Source of the DNA: Eubacterium maltosivorans
GTDB taxonomy: Bacteria; Bacillota; Clostridia; Eubacteriales; Eubacteriaceae
Reading direction: 5' to 3'
Assembly (NCBI RefSeq): GCF_002441855.2
Contig: NZ_CP029487.1
Location: 2,604,001-2,668,000 of the forward strand
DNA: 64,000 nucleotides
Part shown: positions 15,160-24,588 of the stretch, one piece after another
Numbering within the stretch: position 1 is the stretch's first letter
Layout of the letters: each line of letters starts with the position of its first letter
Notes under the pieces: model-generated
Database searches by the model: none
What the model was told of the DNA's origin: nothing
The model's input: only the letters and a program-made list of their open reading frames with translations
Translations under genes and position numbers: made by a program

Positions 15160-16758
15160 TCAGCTGTTGCCGGCGGCAGACGCTTCCTCACAAAGAGCGT
15201 GCAGCTCTGTATTTATCCTGTTCAGGTCGGTCTCATTTGCCAGAGCCACAATGGTATCGCTTGGCCTTATTTTAGTATCACCCTTGGGGATCAGTTCTTT
15301 TTCTCCCCTTCGGATAGCCACCAGCAGGCAGTTCTCCGGCCACTGAATTTCCCAGATACGCTTACCGACCAGACCGCAGCTGTGATGCACAGAGACGGCG
15401 ATCAGCGTTTTGTTGCTGGTTTCAGGCAAAGGTTCTTCCCCGCGTCTCGCGACAATGCGGTCAAGCAGCATTTCATAGACCGGCTCAGATTTAAGTGCCG
15501 CCGCAGTGATCTCCGCAGTGATGGCAACAACCGATAAAGACAGCAGATGCGTAAAGGAGCCCGTCATCTCAGAAATCAGGACGATTCCTGTAATAGGCGC
15601 ACGGACAATGGCGGTAAAATAGCCGGCCATTGCCAGAATGATAAAATTATTGATGAGCTGCGGATCCATCCCCATTCCGCGGACAACGACCATGCCATAA
15701 AATCCACCGATATACGCGCCCAAAACTAAAAGCGGAAAAAAGATACCGCCCGGCGCGCCGGAACCAAAGCTAAACATGGAGAAGATAAACTTCACCACCA
15801 GCAGCAGCAGGATCATGGTCAGGGGCAGATTACCCGGCGCCAGAAGCTCGATCATCATGTGTCCGCCGCCCAATACCTGGGGCAGCGTAAAGCCCAGAAT
15901 CCCAGCCATTAAAAAGGGGATAACCGGACGGAATTCAGCTTTTAAAAAGGTCATCCTGGCGTATAAATCCTGGGTACCTGCCAGCACCTTATTGTAAAAA
16001 GCGCCGCCTGCTCCCAGAATAATTCCCAAAAGAATGATAAAGCCATAGTATTTCAGCGGAATCGAGGAGTCTACCCGAAACTGAAATACCGAACCCAACC
16101 CAAAAACATATTTTGAAACAAAGTCCGCAGTGACGGAAGCCGTCATAGCGGAAAAAAGCACAGTTGCAGAGAAATTTTTATGAACCTCCTCCAGAGCAAA
16201 CATAATGCCTGCCAGCGGCGCGTTAAATGCCGCTGCCAGCCCCGCGCTTGCCCCGCAGGTCATCAGATAGCGTTCTTCAATGTTAAGGCGTTTAAAAATC
16301 CTCGAAAAGCCCTTGCCGCCCATGGCGCCAAGCTGTACAGACGGGCCTTCACGCCCCAGGGACAACCCCCCGATAATGCAGAGAATCCCCCCTACTAATT
16401 TTCCGATGATAACCTTGAGCCAGGGCTCTTCAAAATATCCCTGAAGCTCCCCTTCTACCTGGGGAATCCCGCTTCCAGAGATCATCGGCTCCCACTTGAC
16501 CATCCTCCCGACAATTACCGCCATCACGATAAGGGCGGCAAACCATGCCGCAATGGCCCAGTGGTGTTCACCCGCGTAAGATAAAATAAAACTCATATTT
16601 TTTTCTGAAAAGTTCAGGGCCAGCCGGTAGATAATCGCGATACCGCCTGCGATCATACCGACAAAAATCCCCTCCATCGCCAGGAGGTATTTCATATTAC
16701 GCGTATGGGCTATTAAATTTTCTGTGCTGTTCTCAACAGGCTTAAACACTTCTCTCAC
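15160..16758 (-). CDS. ClC-type H+/Cl- antiporter with C-terminal TrkA-C domain
   Basis: 532 residues with the ClC anion-pathway motifs GSGIPQ (near residue 98), GREGPSVQLG (near 132, containing the gating Glu) and GSGAPGGIFFP (near 331). AFNAPLAGIMFALEEVH aligns with the segment holding the internal proton-transfer Glu of E. coli ClC, so it should be an exchanger rather than a channel. Residues about 445-520 form a TrkA-C (RCK_C) ligand-binding domain, a common fusion that may bind a nucleotide regulator. Likely role: pH, chloride or acid-stress homeostasis. Confidence 0.92.
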   Translation of the reverse strand: MREVFKPVENSTENLIAHTRNMKYLLAMEGIFVGMIAGGIAIIYRLALNFSEKNMSFILSYAGEHHWAIAAWFAALIVMAVIVGRMVKWEPMISGSGIPQVEGELQGYFEEPWLKVIIGKLVGGILCIIGGLSLGREGPSVQLGAMGGKGFSRIFKRLNIEERYLMTCGASAGLAAAFNAPLAGIMFALEEVHKNFSATVLFSAMTASVTADFVSKYVFGLGSVFQFRVDSSIPLKYYGFIILLGIILGAGGAFYNKVLAGTQDLYARMTFLKAEFRPVIPFLMAGILGFTLPQVLGGGHMMIELLAPGNLPLTMILLLLVVKFIFSMFSFGSGAPGGIFFPLLVLGAYIGGFYGMVVVRGMGMDPQLINNFIILAMAGYFTAIVRAPITGIVLISEMTGSFTHLLSLSVVAITAEITAAALKSEPVYEMLLDRIVARRGEEPLPETSNKTLIAVSVHHSCGLVGKRIWEIQWPENCLLVAIRRGEKELIPKGDTKIRPSDTIVALANETDLNRINTELHALCEEASAAGNS

Positions 16759-16870
16759 CTTTAAATTTCCTTAGAAATCTTTATAAGTTTACCATAATTT
16801 GAAAAAATATACAAATATTGAGGACTTTTTACGCCTTCTACAAATGGTTTTTCTTAAAAAATTTAATACA

Positions 16871-16910
16871 AAAATAAGAGGCCGCCACCGGTTCACCGGG
16901 ACTACCTCTT
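16871..16910 (-). terminator. terminator after ugpC
   Basis: Minus strand AAGAGG...CCTCTT outer stem (16876-16881, 16905-16910) with inner CCGGT/ACCGG, followed by ATTTTTG. Ends the Ugp operon. The rest of 16759-16946 holds only this and an AT-rich stretch before the ClC gene. Confidence 0.7.
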
Positions 16911-16946
16911 GAAATAAGGAAAAGAAATGTATGTTAAGCTTTTTTA

Positions 16947-17981
16947 CTAAGACACCAGCATATTCTCAAGCGCCTGTACCTCGTCACCCGTCACGCCCAT
17001 GCGGCTACCGTCTTTGCCGAACAGCATGGCGTCACTGCGATCAAAGGCCAGATCGACCTGTGGCGGCAGGGTATTCCAGCAAGTCGGCGTCTTGACATTA
17101 ACCTTGCCAAAGCGCGTCTCAAGATGATAGATAGACTCTCCGCCCAGCTCTTCCTTTGACAGAACAGAGGCTGGCAGCCGGAAGGCATCCTCCCTTCCGG
17201 CACTTCTGATTTTAATATTTTCCGGACGTACTCCAAGATAAAAGTGATTCATATCAATGATATTGGTGGGCGGCGCGCCGATAAACTGCGCCACAAAGAG
17301 ATTGGCAGGGTTGGTGTATATCTCCTTCGGGGTTCCCTTCTGCATAATCTCCCCCTGGTTCATGACCACGATATAAGTTCCCATGGACATTGCCTCAACC
17401 TGGTCGTGGGTGACGTATAAAAAGGTGTTCTTGACCTTTTTATACATTTCGATGAGCTCAAAGCGCATCTGAGTTCTGAGCTTAGCGTCCAGATTGGACA
17501 AAGGCTCATCCATGAGAAAAACCCGGGGATCTTTGACAATGGCCCGGGCCAGCGCCACACGCTGCCGCTGTCCGCCGGACATCTGGGCAGGCAGTTTTTC
17601 TGCCTGGTCCGACAGATCAACCATCTTCAAGACGTCGTCCACCATTTTTCGGCGTTCCTCCTTTGGAATTTTCTTAATCTTCAGACCATACTCAACATTT
17701 TTAAAAACGCTCATATGGGGATAAAGGGCATAATTCTGAAAGACCATGGCAATCTCCCGGTCCTTCGGCTCGCTGTCGGTCACATCTTTATCATCGATGA
17801 AAAGCCCGCCGGAGGTAGGCGTCTCAAGACCTGCGATAATCCGGAGCAGCGTTGATTTTCCGCAGCCCGATGGCCCCAGCAGAATTGTAAAGGAGCCATC
17901 CTCTATTTCCAGAGAGATATCCTTTAATACCTTGGTTTTGTTAAAATCCTTCACGAGATGCTCTATCGCTATTTTTCCCAT
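16947..17981 (-). CDS. ugpC: sugar-phosphate ABC importer ATPase (UgpC/MsmX type)
   Basis: 344 residues: Walker [10 protein letters not shown] (about residue 37), Q-loop [13 protein letters not shown], signature MSGGQRQR, Walker [13 protein letters not shown], switch VTHDQ, then a C-terminal TOBE/regulatory domain (about 240-340) as in UgpC, MalK and MsmX. Last gene of an operon with two permeases and a binding protein; energises uptake of glycerol-3-phosphate or glycerophosphodiesters. It follows the tyrosine-phosphatase-like gene by three bases. UgpC-type ATPases can serve several sugar importers. Confidence 0.9.
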   Translation of the reverse strand: MGKIAIEHLVKDFNKTKVLKDISLEIEDGSFTILLGPSGCGKSTLLRIIAGLETPTSGGLFIDDKDVTDSEPKDREIAMVFQNYALYPHMSVFKNVEYGLKIKKIPKEERRKMVDDVLKMVDLSDQAEKLPAQMSGGQRQRVALARAIVKDPRVFLMDEPLSNLDAKLRTQMRFELIEMYKKVKNTFLYVTHDQVEAMSMGTYIVVMNQGEIMQKGTPKEIYTNPANLFVAQFIGAPPTNIIDMNHFYLGVRPENIKIRSAGREDAFRLPASVLSKEELGGESIYHLETRFGKVNVKTPTCWNTLPPQVDLAFDRSDAMLFGKDGSRMGVTGDEVQALENMLVS

Positions 17982-17984
17982 GTT

Positions 17985-18728
17985 TTATACTCCTCTCACA
18001 AGCCTTTCCTTCAGGTCTTCTGTCTCTCCGGCAGAAAGGCCGGCTTCCAGAAAATACTGCCTGGCGCTTTTGAAATACCGTTCCAGATAGTCCAGCGTTT
18101 TTTCCATATATTCGGGTTCTGACCCCAAAAGCCGCGCTGCCACCAGGTCCATCGCCTCACTTTTCGGAAGCCCCGGAGGCTGCATCCGCCGGAATTTTTC
18201 ACGCATGAGTTCCGCACTTTTAGCGTAGCTGTCCACTATGAGCCGCCGGTCTACGCCCGCAAGTCCCAGCAGCAGCGCTGCGGTCACTCCGGTTCGGTCT
18301 TTGCCCGCAGTGCAGTGGAACACCACGCCGCCGGGCGCATTTAAAATAATCTGACCAATTTTTTTAAATCCGGCGGGCTGGTTTTCCAGCAGGTCAATGT
18401 ATAATTCCGTCAGTGTTGACAGTTGTGTGATATCCTCTAAATCAGCCGCGCTCTGGTTCATAAGGGACAGTGTAATATAGTCAAAATCCGCATCTGAAGC
18501 TATCACGTCCGGCACTGCACTCCGCTCCTCTGGTGTTCTCAGGTCAATGACTGTGGATATTCCCAAATCCTTCATGCAGGTAACATCCCGCTCAGACAGC
18601 TCACCCAAAGCGTCCGCCCGGTAGGCTACCTCATAACATGTAGCGCCGTCTGTCCCTGGAAAACCGCCGAGATCTCGAAAATTATGACATCCATCCAATT
18701 CGATCTGGTATTCTTTATAGTCAAGCAT
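17985..18728 (-). CDS. tyrosine-protein phosphatase, Y_phosphatase3 type
   Basis: 247 residues with the phosphatase loop HCTAGKDRTG (residues 138-147, nucleophile C139) and the N-terminal NFRDLGG motif of the Y_phosphatase3/lipoprotein-phosphatase family. Members dephosphorylate phosphotyrosine, phosphoinositides or other phosphoesters. It sits between ugpE and ugpC with three-base gaps on both sides, so it is part of the uptake operon. A role in removing phosphate from an imported glycerophospho-compound is plausible but not shown; this gene is not a standard ugp member. Confidence 0.88.
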   Translation of the reverse strand: MLDYKEYQIELDGCHNFRDLGGFPGTDGATCYEVAYRADALGELSERDVTCMKDLGISTVIDLRTPEERSAVPDVIASDADFDYITLSLMNQSAADLEDITQLSTLTELYIDLLENQPAGFKKIGQIILNAPGGVVFHCTAGKDRTGVTAALLLGLAGVDRRLIVDSYAKSAELMREKFRRMQPPGLPKSEAMDLVAARLLGSEPEYMEKTLDYLERYFKSARQYFLEAGLSAGETEDLKERLVRGV

Positions 18729-18731
18729 TTT

Positions 18732-19565
18732 TTACTTAATCCCCCATTTCACAAAAGAGTCAACAATCTGCCGTTGCATAAAAAGATAGAGCAGCAGAAT
18801 GGGAATACATGAAATTGTAGTGGCTGCCATCAAAGCCCCCCACATATTGGTGTCTGAGCTGACAAAAGTCCGCAGGCCAATCTGTATTGGGGCATTCTCC
18901 AGCTTTGATGTAATGAGCATAGGCCACATATAATCGTTCCAGGAATTGATGAACAGTAAAATTCCCAGGGAGGCCACGGAAGCCTTAATATTTGGTAGGA
19001 TAACGCGGGTCAGGATTCCCCACTCACTGTCGCCGTCCATGCGGGCCGCGTCGATGAGCGCTTTGGGAAAGGCCTCAAAAACCTGAAAGAGATTCAGAAT
19101 CGCAAAGGCTGTGGCCGCCGTCGGCAGCACAATTCCCAGCAGGTTTTCTTTCAGCCCCATATTGACAATGGTCACATAATTGGGAATCATGATGGCCTGA
19201 ACAGGTATGAGCCAGCATAGGCTCAGCAGCCCGTAGATCAGCTTTTTACCTTTGAAGTCCCAACGTGTCAGCGCATAGGCCGCCAGCAGGCTGGTGCACA
19301 GCTGCAGCGTCGTCATCAAGACCGACATGACAATGGAATTGCCAAGCATCCGCCAGATGGGCATGCTCTGAAAGGCGTAGATATAATTGTTGAAGGTCGG
19401 CGCTGCGGGCAGCAGTGCCGAGCCAAAAATCTCCGCTTCATTTTTAAAGGAGGAGACAATCATCCAGTACAGGGGAAACACCGCGATAAAGCTGAGCAGG
19501 ATCAGCAGCGCGTGCTTTACTCCGGCCGAGGCCTTGCGGCTGGCTTTTATGGTTGTTGCTTTCAT
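18732..19565 (-). CDS. ugpE: sugar-phosphate ABC importer permease (UgpE type)
   Basis: 277 residues, six membrane helices, with the EAA loop DAARMDGDSEWGILTRVILP typical of MalG/UgpE permeases. The N-terminal region contains FPLYWMIVSSFK, a family hallmark. It ends the permease pair with the upstream ugpA (ten-base gap) and docks on the UgpC ATPase. Confidence 0.9.
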   Translation of the reverse strand: MKATTIKASRKASAGVKHALLILLSFIAVFPLYWMIVSSFKNEAEIFGSALLPAAPTFNNYIYAFQSMPIWRMLGNSIVMSVLMTTLQLCTSLLAAYALTRWDFKGKKLIYGLLSLCWLIPVQAIMIPNYVTIVNMGLKENLLGIVLPTAATAFAILNLFQVFEAFPKALIDAARMDGDSEWGILTRVILPNIKASVASLGILLFINSWNDYMWPMLITSKLENAPIQIGLRTFVSSDTNMWGALMAATTISCIPILLLYLFMQRQIVDSFVKWGIK

Positions 19566-19574
19566 AGAGGCCTC

Positions 19575-20549
19575 CTAATTATCATAAAATACAAACCTGG
19601 CCGAAAGCCGGTTTAACAGCAGGGCGATGATCCCGAAAATAATGAAAAAGATTACCGCTGAGGCTGAGCTCATGCCCACGTTCAGGGATGAAAAGCCATA
19701 CTTGTACATCTCATAATAAATATTGGTGGTGGTACCGTATGGGCCTCCCTGCGTCAGCAGATCAATGTAGGCGAAGGTCCATTGGCTGGCAAAGAGAATG
19801 CTCATCATCAGCATAAAAATGACAGTGGGCGAGATCAGCGGCAGGGTAATAGTCGTAAACTGGCGCAGCTTGGAGGCTCCGTCAAGACGGGCTGCCTCAA
19901 AGTAATCCCGGTTAATCCCTGTCAGTGCCGCCGAAAACATCAAGGTGCTGAAACCAATCATTTTCCAGCCTGTAATGAGCAGAATCGTCATGCGCGCCAC
20001 GCCTTCTGTCAGGAAAAAGGAGATGTTGGTATCACTGATTCCCAGACCCACGATGAGCTGATTAATGAGTCCGCTGCTGGGGTTCAGCAGCCAGCGCCAG
20101 ATGGTGGCTGTGGCAACCGGCGCCATAATCATGGGAATAAAGAACAGGGCGCGGTAAAAATTCTTGGCTTTTGACGGAAGGTCGTTGGTGGCAGACGCCA
20201 GAAACAACGGAATAATCACTGAGAAGGGCAGCAGGCCAACGATATAAAAGACGGTGTTTCCAATGGAGGTAAAGAAATCCTTGCTGGTCAACAGCTTGGT
20301 AAAATTGGAGATACCTACAAACCTCGGAATGGTTCCCGGCACCATGCCCCAGCTATGAAAGGCGTAGTAGACAGTCTCAGCCAGAGGCCTGTAGAGCCAG
20401 AAAGCAATGAGCACAAGAGCGGGCAGCAGAAACAGCCAGGGTTTATAGTTAAACTTAAATTTCGGCCTTGGCTTTATCCGTTCCCCTGCCCTTTCAATAT
20501 CCGGCGCCAGGGTATAAACCTGGGCCGGAAGCTTTAAAAATTTTTTCAT
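19575..20549 (-). CDS. ugpA: sugar-phosphate ABC importer permease (UgpA type)
   Basis: 324 residues with a cytoplasmic N-terminal extension rich in basic residues and then six membrane helices. The EAA loop EAARLDGASKLRQFTTITLP identifies a MalF/UgpA-type permease. It follows the binding-protein gene by 18 bases and precedes ugpE. Confidence 0.9.
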   Translation of the reverse strand: MKKFLKLPAQVYTLAPDIERAGERIKPRPKFKFNYKPWLFLLPALVLIAFWLYRPLAETVYYAFHSWGMVPGTIPRFVGISNFTKLLTSKDFFTSIGNTVFYIVGLLPFSVIIPLFLASATNDLPSKAKNFYRALFFIPMIMAPVATATIWRWLLNPSSGLINQLIVGLGISDTNISFFLTEGVARMTILLITGWKMIGFSTLMFSAALTGINRDYFEAARLDGASKLRQFTTITLPLISPTVIFMLMMSILFASQWTFAYIDLLTQGGPYGTTTNIYYEMYKYGFSSLNVGMSSASAVIFFIIFGIIALLLNRLSARFVFYDN

Positions 20550-20567
20550 CTGTTCATCACCTTATTG

Positions 20568-21911
20568 TTAATTGTTCTTTAGAAGGTCATTCATCTGTTT
20601 AGCCGCGTCCGATAAAACATTCTGAACATTGCCTTCAGTGATGGACTTGACAGTAGCGTCAAGGAATACCTGATACTCTTCCTTTGCTCCAGTTCCTGGC
20701 CAGATGGTCACCGGTTTGATTCTTTCAAGTTGCTTCAGGTTTGTTTTGACAATGGGGTTCGCGTCCACAAAATCCTTGAGATACGCCGGATCTTCGGTAA
20801 TATCCATTCTCAGCGGCAGATAGCCGATTTCAGAAGTGATGATGGTGTATCCTTCCTTTCCGGTAGCATACTTGATAAACTCCCATTCGGCTGCAGACTT
20901 GGTCGGATCATCTGAACGGACTGCCAGGCAACTCCCGGAATTTACCGGAACAGAGGCTTTATCACCAAACTGCGGCATTTCTGCACCTAACAGCTCCCAG
21001 CCGCCGGCCTTTGCCGCGCTCTGGTAACCGCTGAGCAGGGAAGTGGACTGGAGATTCATGGCCACGTTGCCAGCCATAAAAGCATCCATGACATCCTTGT
21101 CGCTGCCTTTTACCGCTGCGCCACTGCTGTAGAGCTTATTCCACATTTCATAAGCCTCAACAGCTTCCGGGCTGTCAAACTTCGCCTCGGTTTTATTGCT
21201 GTTCAACACCTCACCCCCGTTTGAAAAGATCAGTCCCTCGCTGATCCAGCCATTATCCGGCGCGAGGCCAAAGCCATCTTTACCGGTTTTTTCCTTGATC
21301 TGTACCGCTGCTTTATAGACGTCATCCCAGGTTTTTGGCAGATTTGTTGTATCCAGGCCCGCCTGTTCAAAAAGCCCTTTGTTGATGTAGAGGATCGGTG
21401 TGCTGAAGGTAAAGGCCAGCCCGTACATCTGCCCGTCAATTTTCCCGAGTTCCAGAGCATTTGGAATCATCTGACCTGTATGCTCTGCCAGCTCATCCGC
21501 AGGAAACAGCTCTTCATAAGATTTAAAGCCAAGGTTCAGCCGGGAAGCGTCCAGCATTCCAAAAGCGTGCTGGACAATATCCACCTCCATACCCGCGGCG
21601 ATATCCGCGCTGTTCTGGCTCATGTTGTTGTCCACAACGCCCTTAACGACAACACCCTTTTCCTTACCGACTGTCTCATTAAAGCTGCTGATCAAATGCT
21701 CCATGCCAGACTTCATGGTTGGGTATCCCAGGCTGTAAGAATAAAAGGTAATCTCGGTGGGATTGTCAGGATCAAGCTTTCCTGATGATGCGTTGACCGC
21801 TGAATCGCTTCCGGCTCCTCCAGTACCTGTACTGCTGCAGCCTGCCAGGGTTGTGCCTGCGACCGCTGCCGACAAAATAACGCCTAAAATGCCCTTAACA
21901 AATTTATTCAT
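20568..21911 (-). CDS. ugpB: extracellular solute-binding lipoprotein (UgpB type)
   Basis: 447 residues with a lipoprotein signal (LAGC, Cys at residue 25) followed by a Gly/Ser-rich linker and a family 1 solute-binding fold. Segments such as EITFYSYSLGYPTMKSGMEH, GQMYGLAFTFSTPILYINK and WEFIKYATGKEGY match glycerol-3-phosphate/sugar-binding proteins. The neighbouring glycerophosphodiesterase-like metallophosphoesterase makes a glycerophosphodiester ligand likely; the specificity is otherwise inferred. GGAG-type ribosome-binding site before ATG. Confidence 0.88.
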   Translation of the reverse strand: MNKFVKGILGVILSAAVAGTTLAGCSSTGTGGAGSDSAVNASSGKLDPDNPTEITFYSYSLGYPTMKSGMEHLISSFNETVGKEKGVVVKGVVDNNMSQNSADIAAGMEVDIVQHAFGMLDASRLNLGFKSYEELFPADELAEHTGQMIPNALELGKIDGQMYGLAFTFSTPILYINKGLFEQAGLDTTNLPKTWDDVYKAAVQIKEKTGKDGFGLAPDNGWISEGLIFSNGGEVLNSNKTEAKFDSPEAVEAYEMWNKLYSSGAAVKGSDKDVMDAFMAGNVAMNLQSTSLLSGYQSAAKAGGWELLGAEMPQFGDKASVPVNSGSCLAVRSDDPTKSAAEWEFIKYATGKEGYTIITSEIGYLPLRMDITEDPAYLKDFVDANPIVKTNLKQLERIKPVTIWPGTGAKEEYQVFLDATVKSITEGNVQNVLSDAAKQMNDLLKNN

Positions 21912-21937
21912 TGCATTGCTCCTTTTCTTTATGCCGC

Positions 21938-22798
21938 TTACGCGTTTTTCATCATCTGTCCAAGCGCTTCCAGAGGGATAGGCTCTGTAATAGGTTGGTC
22001 ATTCGGCGGATAAGACAAGGTCTCAACCCGAAGCGTACGGTCTGTTACCGTGCAGAGATTAAAGCCTGCTGCCGGGGTCATGTACATCCCCTTTTCATTG
22101 ATGGCCACACCAAAAGCAGTGCTCTCAGCTGTATAGGCTGGTACGCCGTAAAAGGTGGTATTGATATTCTCATGCGTGTGTCCGCTCAGCAGTGCCAGGA
22201 CATTTTTTCCGCTGATAATCTCTCCAAGCCGTTCGGAGCCTTCCACACCAAAGGCGCTGACCCGTTCATCTGCCCACTCGTCAAAGGCCGGGTGGTGAAA
22301 AGCGACAATATGCCCGCGGGGCATCTTCTTTTCCAGTGCCTTTTCAAGGAATACAAACTGCGCCTCGTCAAAGCGCCCGGAATGATGCGTGGCATCACAG
22401 CCAACGCTGGAGTCCAGCACAATGAGCTGGAGCCCGTCAAATTCTCTCGCGTAGTATACAGGTTCTGTACCCGGCTCACTGTTTTCATAGCCCTCATGGA
22501 AAGCTGCCACTCTGTCATGATTTCCAAGAACCGGACAGACCGGCGTGCCGTCAAAATATTCTTCCAGAAGCATTTTCAGGTAACAGTATTCATCTGCGCC
22601 ACCCTCATGAACCAGGTCGCCTGTCAAAAGAACAAAATCCAGTTTTCCGGCGTTATCCCTGAGCCAGCCGGCAATTCCTTCAAGAACCTCGCAGGGCTTT
22701 TTTTCCATATGGCCTACCATGTCCTTAAACATCGAGTTGCCATAGTCCTTTAGAATGTGCAGATCGGAAAGATGTGCGAAAGTGATTGTCTTCATCAT
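21938..22798 (-). CDS. calcineurin-like metallophosphoesterase, GpdQ-like
   Basis: 286 residues with all metallophosphoesterase motifs: DLH (near residue 13), TGDLVHEG, LGNHDR, FHHP and SGHTHENIN. No signal peptide, so it works in the cytoplasm. The length and its place as first gene of a Ugp-type import operon suggest a glycerophosphodiester phosphodiesterase like GpdQ, producing glycerol-3-phosphate from imported diesters. GGAGAAA precedes the ATG. Divergent from a GntR regulator, with operator-like palindromes in between. Confidence 0.85.
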   Translation of the reverse strand: MMKTITFAHLSDLHILKDYGNSMFKDMVGHMEKKPCEVLEGIAGWLRDNAGKLDFVLLTGDLVHEGGADEYCYLKMLLEEYFDGTPVCPVLGNHDRVAAFHEGYENSEPGTEPVYYAREFDGLQLIVLDSSVGCDATHHSGRFDEAQFVFLEKALEKKMPRGHIVAFHHPAFDEWADERVSAFGVEGSERLGEIISGKNVLALLSGHTHENINTTFYGVPAYTAESTAFGVAINEKGMYMTPAAGFNLCTVTDRTLRVETLSYPPNDQPITEPIPLEALGQMMKNA

Positions 22799-22876
22799 TT
22801 TCTCCTTTTCAGATATTTATCGACTTGAATACTTGTTTTTTTACCGTAATTATTATATGATAATACCAAACTTACC

Positions 22877-22901
22877 GTGTCGGACACCTGTAGTATACTA
22901 C
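22877..22901. promoter_or_regulatory. operator-like palindromes in the gntR/ugp intergenic region
   Basis: GTGTCGGACAC (22877-22887) and the perfect 12-mer GTAGTATACTAC (22890-22901). On the plus strand they overlap a weak promoter for gntR (TTACCG 22872-22877, 16 bases, TATACT near 22894). The first resembles FCD-type GntR sites. Together they could let one regulator control both directions. Confidence 0.6.
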
Positions 22902-22971
22902 TCGTATTCGATATGAAATATCACAAACCCGTTAATTTAACGTTAATAATCGGTTAATGGAGAAAAGGACT

Positions 22972-23628
22972 ATGAAAATTCAAAACAGAGAAGAAGACGC
23001 CCACAGACAGCTCAAGGAAAAAATCCTGGCCGGCGAGCTGATTCCAGGGGATATTTTATCCGAGGCCTCCCTGTCCCAGGGGCTCGGCATGAGCCGCACA
23101 CCGGTGCGCTATGCTTTGAAACAGCTGGAGTACGAGGGTTTTATTACCTATCATAAAAACCGGGGCATCTCCATCCGGGAAACTTCCAGCCGTGAAATGG
23201 TGGATATTCTGGAAATGATGATCCTGTTTGAACACAGCGCTGTCAAAAAAGTCAAAAACGGCGAAACCATCTTTGATATTGCCGCCTTAAAGCGCCTCGG
23301 CGATGAGGCCCAGGTCCTGCGGAATGAACGCCAATACGCGTCCTATATTGAAAAAACCCATCAGTACAACAGCTGCTTTATCGCCAGCGCGGGCAACAGC
23401 CAGCTGAGCGTTGTCTACAACACCTCCTGGGAACGCGTAATCAGCACGTCTGTTTACAACAAAATGACACATCCCACAGCTATCCCGAAGAAAACACAGA
23501 CCACCGTCGGCTTTATTCATCAGCTCAACCAGTCCATCACTGATGGGGCCTACGACCACACCGACCGGCTGCTGGAAGAATACTTTGACTATGCCAGAAA
23601 CCAGATTCTGTATTATGGGCAGATATAA
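22972..23628 (+). CDS. GntR family (FCD-like) transcriptional regulator
   Basis: About 218 residues from ATG at 22972, which has AAAGGA upstream; an in-frame ATG 15 bases earlier lacks a ribosome-binding site. Residues about 10-75 form the winged helix (ILAGELIPGDILSEASL, GMSRTPVRYALKQLE) and the C-terminal half is an all-helical ligand domain of the FCD type. Divergent from the ugp operon and next to palindromes, so it likely regulates glycerophosphodiester uptake (inference). Confidence 0.88.
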   Translation: MKIQNREEDAHRQLKEKILAGELIPGDILSEASLSQGLGMSRTPVRYALKQLEYEGFITYHKNRGISIRETSSREMVDILEMMILFEHSAVKKVKNGETIFDIAALKRLGDEAQVLRNERQYASYIEKTHQYNSCFIASAGNSQLSVVYNTSWERVISTSVYNKMTHPTAIPKKTQTTVGFIHQLNQSITDGAYDHTDRLLEEYFDYARNQILYYGQI

Positions 23629-23672
23629 CAAACAGGCTTGAAGACAACCGCTTCAAGCCTGTTTGTTTTTTT
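23627..23672. terminator. strong 17-bp-stem terminator after gntR, overlapping the kinase 3' end
   Basis: Perfect 17-bp stem (23627-23643 and 23651-23667), seven-base loop, then T-run on the plus strand. The last codons and stop of the convergent kinase gene (23653-23670) are encoded inside one arm. Confidence 0.92.
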
Positions 23673-24564
23673 CTTCTTGGAATACAACATAAATCGACAG
23701 TGTTTTATTCTCAAGAGAGGCACTCACCGCACCCTGCATTTTTTCCGCCAACAATTTCACAATGTACAGCCCCAGTCCGGCACCTCCGCTGTTTCTGGAA
23801 TCATCCGCTGTGTAAAAGCGCTCAAAAAGTCTTTCCATATCCGGAGAGGCGTCAGGCCTTACCTCGTTGGCAACCGTCAGGATTATTTCTCCATCTCTTT
23901 CCTCAAGGGTAACCTCTACCCTGCCTGCGGTGTATTTAAGGGCGTTAGACAAAAGGTTCTGGACAATGCGCCGCAGAGCAGTTCTGTCCCCCGCCATATA
24001 CAGGCTTTTACCTCCAAGGTCAATATCGGGTTTTAGCTCTGCCGCTTCAAACCGCGGGATAAAATCCACCACCGCTTCTGAGACTATATTGGTAAAATTA
24101 ACCGGTTCTTCCGCGAGCTCCGACTGACCCGATTCCATGACAGAGAGTTCAAAAAAGCTTTCAACCAACTCCCGCATGGCGTCGGCTTTTTTTAAAATCA
24201 CTGCAGCTTTTTCCTGCTGCTCCCCGCTCAGTCCGCTGCGCTCAAGCATCTGAACGTAACCGATGATCGCTGTCAATGGTGTCCGCAAATCATGGGAAAC
24301 ACCCGCGATGGAATCCTTTAGCCGCTGCTCTCTTTTTCGCGTGTCAATGCGCAGCTGCTTCTGAAGCTCCATATTCTCATTGATCTGAGCTGCCAGCTCG
24401 TTTAGCCGGGCATCCACTAAGGTCAGACTGATCTTCTTCTCAGTCCGTCCGGCGGATAAGTCCTCCAGCTGGCGGCTCATACGCCTTATCTCCCGCCGCA
24501 TAACCGCTGTCCGAACCGCTAATACCGCCACAGCCACAGCTAAAACCACGATGATTCCAAACAT
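23653..24564 (-). CDS. sensor histidine kinase
   Basis: About 303 residues. One short N-terminal membrane helix (residues 5-22), a linker, then a HisKA domain with the phosphorylated His in GVSHDLRTPLTAI and a HATPase domain (NLLSNALKYT, GAGLGLYIVK). There is no sizeable extracellular domain, so it is of the intramembrane-sensing class often coupled to ABC transporters. Start is ambiguous between GTG 24573 and ATG 24564. It is the last gene of the minus-strand unit that begins with a Tet(M)-like GTPase and contains its likely partner regulator at 27820-28506. Confidence 0.9.
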   Translation of the reverse strand: MFGIIVVLAVAVAVLAVRTAVMRREIRRMSRQLEDLSAGRTEKKISLTLVDARLNELAAQINENMELQKQLRIDTRKREQRLKDSIAGVSHDLRTPLTAIIGYVQMLERSGLSGEQQEKAAVILKKADAMRELVESFFELSVMESGQSELAEEPVNFTNIVSEAVVDFIPRFEAAELKPDIDLGGKSLYMAGDRTALRRIVQNLLSNALKYTAGRVEVTLEERDGEIILTVANEVRPDASPDMERLFERFYTADDSRNSGGAGLGLYIVKLLAEKMQGAVSASLENKTLSIYVVFQEEKNKQA

Positions 24565-24588
24565 TGACCCCACGCTTTCTGTTTTGTT

